Assembly (NCBI RefSeq): GCF_000633255.1
Contig: NZ_AYMJ01000016.1
Span: forward strand, 62,001-126,000
Origin: Pseudomonas sp. H1h
GTDB lineage: Bacteria; Pseudomonadota; Gammaproteobacteria; Pseudomonadales; Pseudomonadaceae
Length of the DNA stretch: 64,000 bases
Direction of reading: 5' to 3'
Both the position numbers and the translations under genes were made by a program. Below, in pieces: positions 48,402 to 55,758 of the stretch (positions are counted from its first letter, which is position 1; every line of letters begins with the position of its first letter). The notes below the pieces were generated by a model. That model saw only the letters and a program-made list of their open reading frames with translations, did not search any database and had not been told where the DNA came from.

Positions 48402-49439
48402 TTACTCCGCCGTCGAAGGCTTCTCCCACAGATTGATCCCGCCCTCTTGGGCAAACCGGTCAATCTCCGCCAACTCTTCAGCACTGAAGTTCAGGTTCTT
48501 CAACGCCCCGACGTTCTCGACAATCTGCTCCGGCCGGCTCGCGCCGATCAGCGCCGAGGTCACCCGTGGATCACGCAGGGTCCAGGCCAATGCCAGTTGC
48601 GCCAGGCTCTGGCCGCGACGCTTGGCAATCTCGTTCAACGCGCGAACGTGCGCAATGTTCGCTTCGGACAAGTGCGAAGCCTGCAGCGAACCGCCACCCG
48701 GACGATTGACCCGCGCATCCGCCGGTACGCCGTTGAGGTACTTGTCGGTCAGCAGACCTTGCGCCAACGGGGTGAACGCAATCACGCCAGTGCCGAGCTC
48801 ATCGGTGGTGTCGAGCAGGTCCTTTTCCACCCAGCGGTTGAGCAGGTTGTACGCCGGCTGATGAATCAGCAGCGGCACTTTCCACTCTTTGAGCAGCGCA
48901 GCGATCTCGCGGGTTTTCACCCCGGAATACGACGAGATACCGATGTACAACGCCTTGCCCTGCTGCACCGCAGTGGCGAGGGCGCTGGCGGTTTCTTCCA
49001 GCGGGGTGTCCGGGTCGAAGCGGTGCGAATAAAAGATATCCACATAGTCCAGGCCCAGGCGCTGCAGGCTCTGATCGAGGCTGGCCAACACGTATTTGCG
49101 CGAGCCGCCGCCCTGGCCATAAGGGCCGGGCCACATGTCCCAGCCGGCCTTGCTGGAGATGATCAGCTCATCGCGGTACTGCTTGAAGTCTTCACGCAGC
49201 AGGCGACCGAAATTGATCTCGGCGCTGCCGTACGGCGGGCCGTAGTTGTTGGCGAGGTCGAAGTGGTTGATGCCCAGGTCGAACGCGGTACGCAGCAAGG
49301 CGCGCTGGGTGTCGATCGGCGTGCTGTCGCCAAAGTTGTGCCACAGGCCCAGCGACAGCGCGGGTAACACCAGACCACTGCGGCCGACGCGGCGGTAAGG
49401 GATGGAGTCGTAGCGGTTTTCGGCAGCGGTGTAAGTCAT
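48402..49439 (-). CDS. Aldo/keto reductase (YghZ/GpmR-type)
   Basis: A 345-residue (alpha/beta)8 aldo/keto reductase. HFDLANNYGPPYGSAEINFG carries the catalytic Asp and Tyr, IISSKAGW the Lys, and IFYSHRFDPDTPLEETASAL the His region. C-terminal GASRPEQIVENV binds the cofactor. The pattern matches the L-glyceraldehyde 3-phosphate reductase/methylglyoxal-reducing subgroup (E. coli YghZ). It is monocistronic between two REP doublets. Confidence 0.9.
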   Translation of the reverse strand: MTYTAAENRYDSIPYRRVGRSGLVLPALSLGLWHNFGDSTPIDTQRALLRTAFDLGINHFDLANNYGPPYGSAEINFGRLLREDFKQYRDELIISSKAGWDMWPGPYGQGGGSRKYVLASLDQSLQRLGLDYVDIFYSHRFDPDTPLEETASALATAVQQGKALYIGISSYSGVKTREIAALLKEWKVPLLIHQPAYNLLNRWVEKDLLDTTDELGTGVIAFTPLAQGLLTDKYLNGVPADARVNRPGGGSLQASHLSEANIAHVRALNEIAKRRGQSLAQLALAWTLRDPRVTSALIGASRPEQIVENVGALKNLNFSAEELAEIDRFAQEGGINLWEKPSTAE

Positions 49440-49477
49440 CGAATCCTCTCTTGTCTGTCTTCAATGGGTGTCGACTT

Positions 49478-49543
49478 CTTCGCGAGCAGGCTCGCTCCCA
49501 CATTTGGAATGCACGCCCATGTGGGAGCGAGCCTGCTCGCGAA
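49478..49543. repeat. REP doublet, short class
   Basis: TTCGCGAGCAGGCTCGCTCC and TGTGGGAGCGAGCCTGCTCG, 66 bp, ending six bases before the stop of the monooxygenase gene. Confidence 0.9.
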
Positions 49544-49548
49544 GGGTG

Positions 49549-50868
49549 TTACACAAATCTGTTGCCAGGCCGGGCGAGACCCAGGTTCTCGCGCAATGTC
49601 CGACCCTCATACTCGGTTCTGAACAGCCCACGCCGCTGCAGTTCCGGGACCACGCCATGGGCGAAGTCTTCGAGCCCACCGGGCAGGTGCGGCACCAGCA
49701 CGTTGAAGCCATCCGCCGCACCCTGTTCGAACCATTCCTGCAAGCGGTCAGCGATCTGCACCGGGGTCCCGATCAGGCTGTAATGCCCACGCCCGCCGGC
49801 AATCTTGCGCCCCAACTCGGCGAGCGAAAGACTCTCCCGTCCCGCCAGTTCAGTCAGCAATTTCTGCCGGCTCTGCTGGCCGCTGTCGGTCAGCGGCAAC
49901 TCGGGCAACGGTCCGTCCAGCGGGTACTTCGACAAATCGAAGTTGCCCAGCATACGCCCAAGCAAGGCGACGCCAACCTCCGGTTCGACCAATTGCTGAA
50001 ACGTTTCACATTTTTCCTGCGCTGCGGCCTCCGTCTGCCCGACGACGACAAACACCCCTGGCATGATTTTCAGCGAATCGGCACTGCGCCCGTATTTCGG
50101 CAGGCGGCCCTTGAGGTCGGCGTAAAACGCCTGAGCACTGGCCAGCGAGGTTTGCGCGGTGAACACCACTTCAGCGGTCTGCGCTGCCAATTCCCGCCCG
50201 GTTTCGGAAGAACCCGCCTGCACGACCACCGGTTGCCCCTGCGGTGAGCGCGCCACGTTCAGCGGGCCTTTCACCCGAAAGTGCTCACCGACGTGATCCA
50301 GCACATGCAGCTTCGACGGGTCGTAATACGCGCCGCTGGCCTTGTCACGCACGAAGGCATCGTCCTCCCAACTGTCCCAAAGCCCGGTAACCACCTGATG
50401 AAACTCACGGGCGCGGCGGTAGCGGTCGGCGTGGCCGATGTGCTCCTCGCGACCAAAATTCAGCGCTTCGGCGGCGTTGTCCGAGGTCACCAGATTCCAC
50501 CCGGCGCGCCCACCGGACAGGTGATCGAGCGAGGCGAATTTGCGCGCTACGTGGTAAGGCTCGTTGTAGCTGGTGGTCGCCGTGGCGATCAGGCCGATGT
50601 GTTCGGTGACCGCGCTCAACGCCGAGAGCAAGGTCAGTGGTTCGAAGTGATCGGAGCGCGCCATGCGGCTGGCGATGTCCTGGGTCGGCGCGGCCACACT
50701 ATCGGCGATGAACAGCGTGTCGAATTTTGCTGCCTCGACAATCTGCGCCAGACGCTTGTAGTGGGCGAAATCCAGACCGGCATTGGCTGGCACCTGCGGG
50801 TGACGCCACGCGGCGACGTGGTGCCCGGTGGCCATGAGAAACGCGCCCAGTTTCAATTGTCTGCTCAT
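49549..50868 (-). CDS. FMN-dependent monooxygenase (NtaA/SnaA/DszA type)
   Basis: A 439-residue bacterial-luciferase-like enzyme. FDTLFIADS, FEPLTLLSALSAVTEHIGLI and LSGGRAGWNLVTSD are classic for this subgroup, whose members use reduced flavin to open chelators, sulfones or sulfonate-like compounds. A long insertion with YYDPSKLHVLDH is also typical. The ATG at 50868 lies one base after the stop of the TonB receptor gene, so the two form an operon. Context points to sulfur-source use; the substrate is unknown. Confidence 0.9.
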   Translation of the reverse strand: MSRQLKLGAFLMATGHHVAAWRHPQVPANAGLDFAHYKRLAQIVEAAKFDTLFIADSVAAPTQDIASRMARSDHFEPLTLLSALSAVTEHIGLIATATTSYNEPYHVARKFASLDHLSGGRAGWNLVTSDNAAEALNFGREEHIGHADRYRRAREFHQVVTGLWDSWEDDAFVRDKASGAYYDPSKLHVLDHVGEHFRVKGPLNVARSPQGQPVVVQAGSSETGRELAAQTAEVVFTAQTSLASAQAFYADLKGRLPKYGRSADSLKIMPGVFVVVGQTEAAAQEKCETFQQLVEPEVGVALLGRMLGNFDLSKYPLDGPLPELPLTDSGQQSRQKLLTELAGRESLSLAELGRKIAGGRGHYSLIGTPVQIADRLQEWFEQGAADGFNVLVPHLPGGLEDFAHGVVPELQRRGLFRTEYEGRTLRENLGLARPGNRFV

Positions 50869-50869
50869 C

Positions 50870-53095
50870 TCAGAAATCCTTGCGCAGTTGCACGCCAAAG
50901 TAGCGCTCGTCATCCCGTGGCACGGCGCGGTAGATGTAGTTGCCGCCACTGGCCAGCAATGGCGAATAGGACTTGTCCGCGAGGTTCTTGCCCAGCAGTG
51001 CCACGCGCCAGCCGTTGGTGTAATCGGCGAGAGCGACGCTGGCGTTCCAGATGCCGTAGGCGCCTTGCTTGGTGTCGGCGTTCTGGCTGATGTCGTACTG
51101 CACTTCGCTTTGCCAGCTGTAGTCGGTGCCGAGTTCGATATCCAGACCGTTGTCCAACGGAATGCTGTAGTCGGCGCGCACGTAGCTTTTCCAGTCCGGG
51201 CTGAACGGCAGCGGCTTGCCATTGACGTTGCACGACGCCGCAGCGCCCGCCGGGCAACTGAATTGATCGATGCGTGCGCGGGTGTAGGCCAGCGCCCCGG
51301 AGAACTTCAGTTGCCGGGTCGCCTGCAAGGCGTAATCGAGTTCGACGCCTTCGGTGCTGACGCTGCCGGCGTTGATCAGGCGCGTCACCACTTGCCCGGC
51401 GACGGTGTCGAAAAAGTTCGCCTGATAGTTGTCGTAGTCGCTGTGGAACACCGCGAGGTTGGTGGTCAGCCGGTTGTTCCAGCTCGTGGCCTTGATCCCC
51501 GCTTCCCAGGTGTTGGAGGTTTCCGGTTTGAGCGCCTCGGTGTCACGCGGCTGCATGTTGAAGAACACGTTGTAGGCCGGGCCTTTGTAGCCGCGCGAGT
51601 AGGTCAGATAGGTGGTGACTGCATCGCTGAGGTCGTACTGCACACCGAGGCGGCCGGACCAGCCGTCCTCGTCCACCGAGCCGGAGCTGCTGGTCGCCGG
51701 TTGAATGCCGCTGACCGTGGTCGCCGACGTCGAGACGCGGCGGTGATCGTATTCCAGATCATCGTGGGTATAGCGCAGGCCGGCGATACCACGAAAGTCC
51801 GAGGTGAAGTTCAGCGTGGCTTCGCCGAACGCGGCGTAGCTGTCGCTGGTGGTGCTGTAATCGGCGACGCCACGGTCGGTGCGCGTGGTGGTGGTCAAGG
51901 TGCGCTGATAGGTCTCGTCGTCCTTGCCGTGCATGTAGAACAGGCCGCCGACGTACTCGAGGAATTCGCCTTTCGGCGAGGCCAGACGCAGCTCCTGCGA
52001 ATACTGGTCGAAGGCCAGATCGCCCTTGTCGGCGGTGCCGGGGAACGCAGCAGTGATCGTGCTCAGCCGATCGCCGTCCTGATACTGCGTGTTGTCCCAG
52101 CCGCGCCACGCCGTGATCGACGTCAGGGTGTAATCGCCCAATTGCCAGTCGAGCTGGCCGGACAGACCTTTGTTGGTGTCCTCGACGTGAGTGCGGGTGT
52201 CGGTGTTGATGTCGCGGTTATGGCTGCTGGCGTAAACCGGGCTCAGCGCGTTGGCGAAGGCCGGCGTCAACGACTTGCTGACCACGCCGTTGGGGCCGTC
52301 GTCGTGGGACTGCATGTAGTCGGCGATCAGGGTGAAGGTGACGTCATCGTTCGGGGTGAATTCGAGTTTGCCGCGCACGCCGCGGTGGTTGTAACCGTTG
52401 ACCTCCTGGCCGTTGTGTTTGTTGTCGACATTGCCGTCGTAAGTACCGAACAAGGTGCTGATCGAACCCTTGAGCGTGTCCGGAATCAGGCTGCCGCCGA
52501 TGCCGAAGCGGGTGCGGCTTTCGTTGCCGCTGTAGTACGACTGATCGATGTAACCGTGGGTCTCGTTGGTCGGCGCCTTGCTGGTGATGTTGAGCACACC
52601 GGCCGAGGCGTTCTTGCCGAACAGGGTGCCCTGCGGGCCGCGCAGTACTTCGACACGCTCCAGATCCAACAGATCGAGGGTCGACTGGCCGGGACGCGCA
52701 TAGACCACGCCGTCAATCACCGTGGCCACTGTGGGTTCGACACCGGGTGAGGTAGAAATCGTACCGACGCCACGCACGAACAACGAGGTGTCCTTGTTCG
52801 ACGCGCCGGTGCGGAAATTCAGCGACGGCACTTGCTGGACGATGCCTGCCACACCATTGCGGTTGTCGCGCTCCAGCTGTTCACCGTCGATCACCGAGAC
52901 CGCCACCGGGACCTTTTGCAGCGACTCTTCGCGGCGGGTGGCGGTGACCGTCACCGACTTGAGGGTCGGCTCCTGATCGCTGCCGTCAGCTGCAAAAGCG
53001 TCGGCCAGCGGCAACGCCGCCAGCCCGGTAAAAATCCAGCCGGCAGCGCAAATCGATTGCGCCAGTTTAGGTGTCGCCCCAGGAATGTTGTGCAT
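50870..53095 (-). CDS. TonB-dependent receptor linked to the flavin monooxygenase
   Basis: 741 residues. After a signal peptide (ICAAGWIFTGLAALPLADAFA), the TonB box region is KSVTVTATRREES. The plug has VEVLRGPQGTLFGKNASAGV and the barrel ends VQLRKDF. This subgroup (GTLFGKNASAG) is common for non-siderophore ligands. I start at ATG 53095. It is divergent from the LacI-type regulator, with a 14-bp palindrome between. Together with the monooxygenase it forms an uptake-plus-cleavage module. Confidence 0.9.
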   Translation of the reverse strand: MHNIPGATPKLAQSICAAGWIFTGLAALPLADAFAADGSDQEPTLKSVTVTATRREESLQKVPVAVSVIDGEQLERDNRNGVAGIVQQVPSLNFRTGASNKDTSLFVRGVGTISTSPGVEPTVATVIDGVVYARPGQSTLDLLDLERVEVLRGPQGTLFGKNASAGVLNITSKAPTNETHGYIDQSYYSGNESRTRFGIGGSLIPDTLKGSISTLFGTYDGNVDNKHNGQEVNGYNHRGVRGKLEFTPNDDVTFTLIADYMQSHDDGPNGVVSKSLTPAFANALSPVYASSHNRDINTDTRTHVEDTNKGLSGQLDWQLGDYTLTSITAWRGWDNTQYQDGDRLSTITAAFPGTADKGDLAFDQYSQELRLASPKGEFLEYVGGLFYMHGKDDETYQRTLTTTTRTDRGVADYSTTSDSYAAFGEATLNFTSDFRGIAGLRYTHDDLEYDHRRVSTSATTVSGIQPATSSSGSVDEDGWSGRLGVQYDLSDAVTTYLTYSRGYKGPAYNVFFNMQPRDTEALKPETSNTWEAGIKATSWNNRLTTNLAVFHSDYDNYQANFFDTVAGQVVTRLINAGSVSTEGVELDYALQATRQLKFSGALAYTRARIDQFSCPAGAAASCNVNGKPLPFSPDWKSYVRADYSIPLDNGLDIELGTDYSWQSEVQYDISQNADTKQGAYGIWNASVALADYTNGWRVALLGKNLADKSYSPLLASGGNYIYRAVPRDDERYFGVQLRKDF

Positions 53096-53199
53096 GTTTG
53101 CCCGCTCGAAATTGGCCCTGAACCGCTGCCGTTCTGCGACGACAGCGCCTGAATCGGTGTCTTGGGCATTCGCTCGAGCGAGTAGCAGACAACGCGCAT

Positions 53200-53213
53200 T
53201 GTTAGCGCTAACA
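53200..53213. promoter_or_regulatory. Palindromic operator for the LacI-type regulator
   Basis: TGTTAGCGCTAACA is a perfect 14-bp palindrome with the central CG typical of LacI/GalR operators. It lies between the divergent receptor and regulator genes, about 105 bp from each start codon. Confidence 0.7.
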
Positions 53214-53300
53214 TCGCCAGTATTGGCAAGCTGCACATAGAGCGTCCAATACTGAAAAATTACTTTTATATGCGTTTTTGTTTTTAACAAGGATCGAGAC

Positions 53301-54338
53301 TTGAGCCAGGAAAAGCCCCGCAAACGCCGTGGCGCCGGACGTGTGACCCTCAATGCGGTAGCACGCCAGGCTGGCGTATCGGCGATCACCGTATCGCGTT
53401 ATTTCAATCAACCGGAATCGGTCTCGCCCGAGCGCCGTGAGCGAATTGCGGCGGTGGTGGCCGAGTTGGGCTACGTGCCGAACCTGGTGGCCGGCGGGCT
53501 GGCTTCAGCACGGGGAAAAATCGTCGGAATGGTGATCCCGAACATCTCCGGGCCGATCTTTGCCAACACCATTCAAGGCTTCAGCGACACCCTCAGCCGC
53601 CACGGTTATCAGTTGCTGCTGGCGTCGAGTTACTTCAGCGCCGAACAGGAAGAAAACGCGGTGCGGGCCTTCCTCGGCTGGTCGCCGGCGGCGCTGGTGG
53701 TCACCAGTCACTTTCACAGCGCGGGCACGGAAAAAATGCTGGCCGAAGCAGATATCCCGGTGATCGAAACCTGGGATTACCAGCCGGAGCGCGAGCCGAT
53801 GCAGATCGGTTTTTCGCACTTCGAGGTAGGTGTCAGCGCCGCCCGTTTTCTACACGACAAGGGCTATCGGCGAATCGCATTTGTGCAGAACAGCGCACCC
53901 GGCGACTTCAGCGCACTGGAGCGCCGTGACGGTTACGCCGCGACCGTGCGTGAACTCGGTCTGGAGCCCTGGGTGTTCGCACCGGACGCCGATCGCGCCC
54001 CGTTCGAGGCGGGCAAGCAAGCGATGGGAGCGCTGATGAACGCCTCGCCGCGCCCCGACGCGATCTTCTTCGCCAACGACAACCTCGCCGCCGGCGCCCT
54101 GCTCGCCGGGCAACGCGCCGGCCTCAACATCCCCGAAGACTGCGCCGTGCTCGGCTTCGGCGATTACCCGTTCGCCGAGATGCTGCTGCCCAGCCTGAGC
54201 ACGATCAAACCGCCCGCGCTGGAGATCGGCGTACTGGCGGCGACACGAGTGCTGGAAAGCCTTGGCGTATTGCCGAGCAATGAGGTGCAGCGCCTGAATT
54301 TACTGCAATGCGAAGTGATCGAGCGCGAGAGCACCTGA
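53301..54338 (+). CDS. LacI-family transcriptional regulator
   Basis: 345 residues. The DNA-binding head is VTLNAVARQAGVSAITVSRY (about 15-34) with a hinge YVPNLVAGGLA. The periplasmic-binding-protein-like effector domain includes GMVIPNISGPIFANTIQGF. The TTG start at 53301 has AAGGA seven bases upstream. It resembles the gluconate-regulator (GntR) subgroup in its N-terminal half, but the context suggests it controls the divergent receptor-monooxygenase pair. Confidence 0.92.
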   Translation: MSQEKPRKRRGAGRVTLNAVARQAGVSAITVSRYFNQPESVSPERRERIAAVVAELGYVPNLVAGGLASARGKIVGMVIPNISGPIFANTIQGFSDTLSRHGYQLLLASSYFSAEQEENAVRAFLGWSPAALVVTSHFHSAGTEKMLAEADIPVIETWDYQPEREPMQIGFSHFEVGVSAARFLHDKGYRRIAFVQNSAPGDFSALERRDGYAATVRELGLEPWVFAPDADRAPFEAGKQAMGALMNASPRPDAIFFANDNLAAGALLAGQRAGLNIPEDCAVLGFGDYPFAEMLLPSLSTIKPPALEIGVLAATRVLESLGVLPSNEVQRLNLLQCEVIEREST

Positions 54339-54350
54339 TTCTAAAACCAC

Positions 54351-54420
54351 TGTAGGAGCTATCGAGCGCTGCGATCTTTCGCTCAAAGCCAGAATCAAAA
54401 GATCGCAGTCTGCTCCAGCG
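54351..54420. repeat. Second-type REP element
   Basis: TGTAGGAGCTATCGAGCGCT with GCGATCTTTC, then AAAGATCGCAGTCTGCTCC. This is the other common Pseudomonas REP class (TGTAGGAGC...GATCGCAG core), between the LacI gene and the hic locus. Confidence 0.75.
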
Positions 54421-54431
54421 CAGGTTCTTCG

Positions 54432-55076
54432 TTATGCCGACAATTCGCGCAAAGCAGCAGCCGCCAGAAACCCGGAACGGGAGCTGTAGCGCTGATCACG
54501 CCGGACTGTCTGATCGATACGCTCGAGCAGTTGTTCGGGCAGCGTGGCGTTGAAGCGTACCGATTTGCCGAAATAGGGCGTGATATCAAAGTCGACAACA
54601 CCCCAGATCCCACCCGCGTAATCCGGATTATCAAGATGAGCATCAATGTCCTGAACTCGGGGCAACGGTGCACCATCAGCGACGAGTCCCTCATAGTGCA
54701 GGGCCAGAGCCTCCTGAGTGTTTTCAAAAGCTTCGGCTACCGTAGTACCTGCGGAGAAGCACCCTGGTACATCCGGGACAATCACTCCGTAGTCTGAGTC
54801 GGCATCCTTGTGCAGAACGACCGGGAATTTCATAGACGTGAATCCTTCCTCTGACGTGTCCATAAAAGGACTTTCATTTCCAGTGACGGGCTTCATTTCA
54901 ATCCCGCTTGTTTCAAAAATGCTGTTGATCGTCCCTTTGGGAAGGTCCGAATCCGGATGCTTGACCGTCACCCGTCCCGACTTGTGCGGATGCCTGTATT
55001 GATGGTGACTGCCCTTCACTGCAACCAGATACCAACCGTCGTCCTCGATCATCCTGATCATTTCCCGACTACGCAT
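54432..55076 (-). CDS. HicA-HicB toxin-antitoxin in one continuous frame
   Basis: A 214-residue open frame combining both partners. Residues ~1-59 are a HicA mRNA-interferase domain (MRSREMIRMIEDDGWYLV, KGSHHQYRHP with catalytic His24, SDLPKGTINSIF). Residues ~60-81 are a linker (EMKPVTGNESPF...). Residues 82-214 are a full HicB antitoxin: an RNase H-like half (KFPVVLHKDADSDYGVIVPD) and a ribbon-helix-helix DNA-binding tail (VRFNATLPEQLLERIDQTV). Normally the two are separate overlapping or adjacent genes; here no stop separates them. HicB can also start separately at the internal ATG 54833. ATG 55076 is used as start; TTG 55100 is upstream. Frame and domain calls are direct; the fusion being made in vivo is unproven. 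Confidence 0.8.
   Translation of the reverse strand: MRSREMIRMIEDDGWYLVAVKGSHHQYRHPHKSGRVTVKHPDSDLPKGTINSIFETSGIEMKPVTGNESPFMDTSEEGFTSMKFPVVLHKDADSDYGVIVPDVPGCFSAGTTVAEAFENTQEALALHYEGLVADGAPLPRVQDIDAHLDNPDYAGGIWGVVDFDITPYFGKSVRFNATLPEQLLERIDQTVRRDQRYSSRSGFLAAAALRELSA
54831..54851 (-). promoter_or_regulatory. Internal RBS and start codon for separate HicB
   Basis: GAGGAAGGA (54851-54843) lies about nine bases before the in-frame ATG (54833-54831) that begins MKFPVVLHKDAD, the usual HicB N-terminus. It would allow free HicB in excess of any fused protein. Confidence 0.65.
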
Positions 55077-55341
55077 TGCCTTCGCCCTGTTCGACAGCAA
55101 GAGCTGGTCACTTTAGGGCGTGGACACTTGATTTATACACACGATACACACTCAGACAAATATTAGCTGACGGAACATGTCCGCCGTTTTTGGTCAGACC
55201 GATGGCAGGTGCGGGCCAGCGAGAAAGTGCCTCGCCGACCAGATACATTTGAACGAGTCGCGAAATATGTCCGATGACGAAAGTCCTGCGTGTATTGAGG
55301 CGGGCTGACTTAGCTATGCTCTAGTTGACACCGAGATGGCC
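55077..55341. other. Intergenic region upstream of the hic locus
   Basis: Sequence from the hic start to the next REP. It includes an AT-rich stretch with the near-repeat ACACACGATACACAC (about 55136-55150) that may hold the hic promoter and HicB operator. I see no gene. Together with the REP beyond, the gene-free gap to 55473 is about 400 bp. Confidence 0.35.
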
Positions 55342-55436
55342 CCTTCGCGGGCAAGCCCGCTCCCACAGTGTTTCGCGTCGTTTACAGACTCTGTATCCAA
55401 CACAAAAAACTGTGGGAGCGGGCTTGCCCGCGAAGA
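55342..55436. repeat. REP doublet with GCCCGC variant
   Basis: TTCGCGGGCAAGCCCGCTCC and TGTGGGAGCGGGCTTGCCCG. Both arms share the GCCCGCGAA variant, the only doublet in the window with it. Arms point outward with about 50 bp between, longer than its class. Confidence 0.88.
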
Positions 55437-55473
55437 CGGCCGATCAAGCACCGCATATCCAGCAGGCACACCC

Positions 55474-55734
55474 ATGCATACCGCCATCATCATCTTCTTC
55501 GGCCTGGTTCTGCTCGCCCTGATGCTCTACATCGGCGAGCGAATCGGCTTCAGCCGGCAGACTTTGGCCTACAGCTTCGCCGCGCTGTGGCTGGCGTTGA
55601 CGGTGATCAATGGCGCGGTGGGAGTGGTGCATGCCGGGCAGCCGCTGGGGTCGGAAATTGCGGTGGGCAGTGCGGTGTTCGGGGTGCCGATGGCGGCGAT
55701 GGTGTTGTTCATGGTGCTGAGCGCCGAGTCGTAA
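55474..55734 (+). CDS. Small inner-membrane protein of unknown function
   Basis: 86 residues with about three hydrophobic segments (TAIIIFFGLVLLALMLYIGE, TLAYSFAALWLALTVINGAV, VFGVPMAAMVLFMVLSA). I use ATG 55474; the frame upstream runs through the REP and is shadow. It is convergent with the betT-like gene, 24 bp from its stop. It resembles small Pseudomonas membrane proteins of unassigned role. Confidence 0.7.
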   Translation: MHTAIIIFFGLVLLALMLYIGERIGFSRQTLAYSFAALWLALTVINGAVGVVHAGQPLGSEIAVGSAVFGVPMAAMVLFMVLSAES

Positions 55735-55758
55735 AACGTCCCGACGCCCAGCGGCCGA

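Noticed and set aside
50828..52750. 640-codon plus-strand frame opposite the TonB receptor
   Set aside because: No motifs; the receptor on the other strand is certain.
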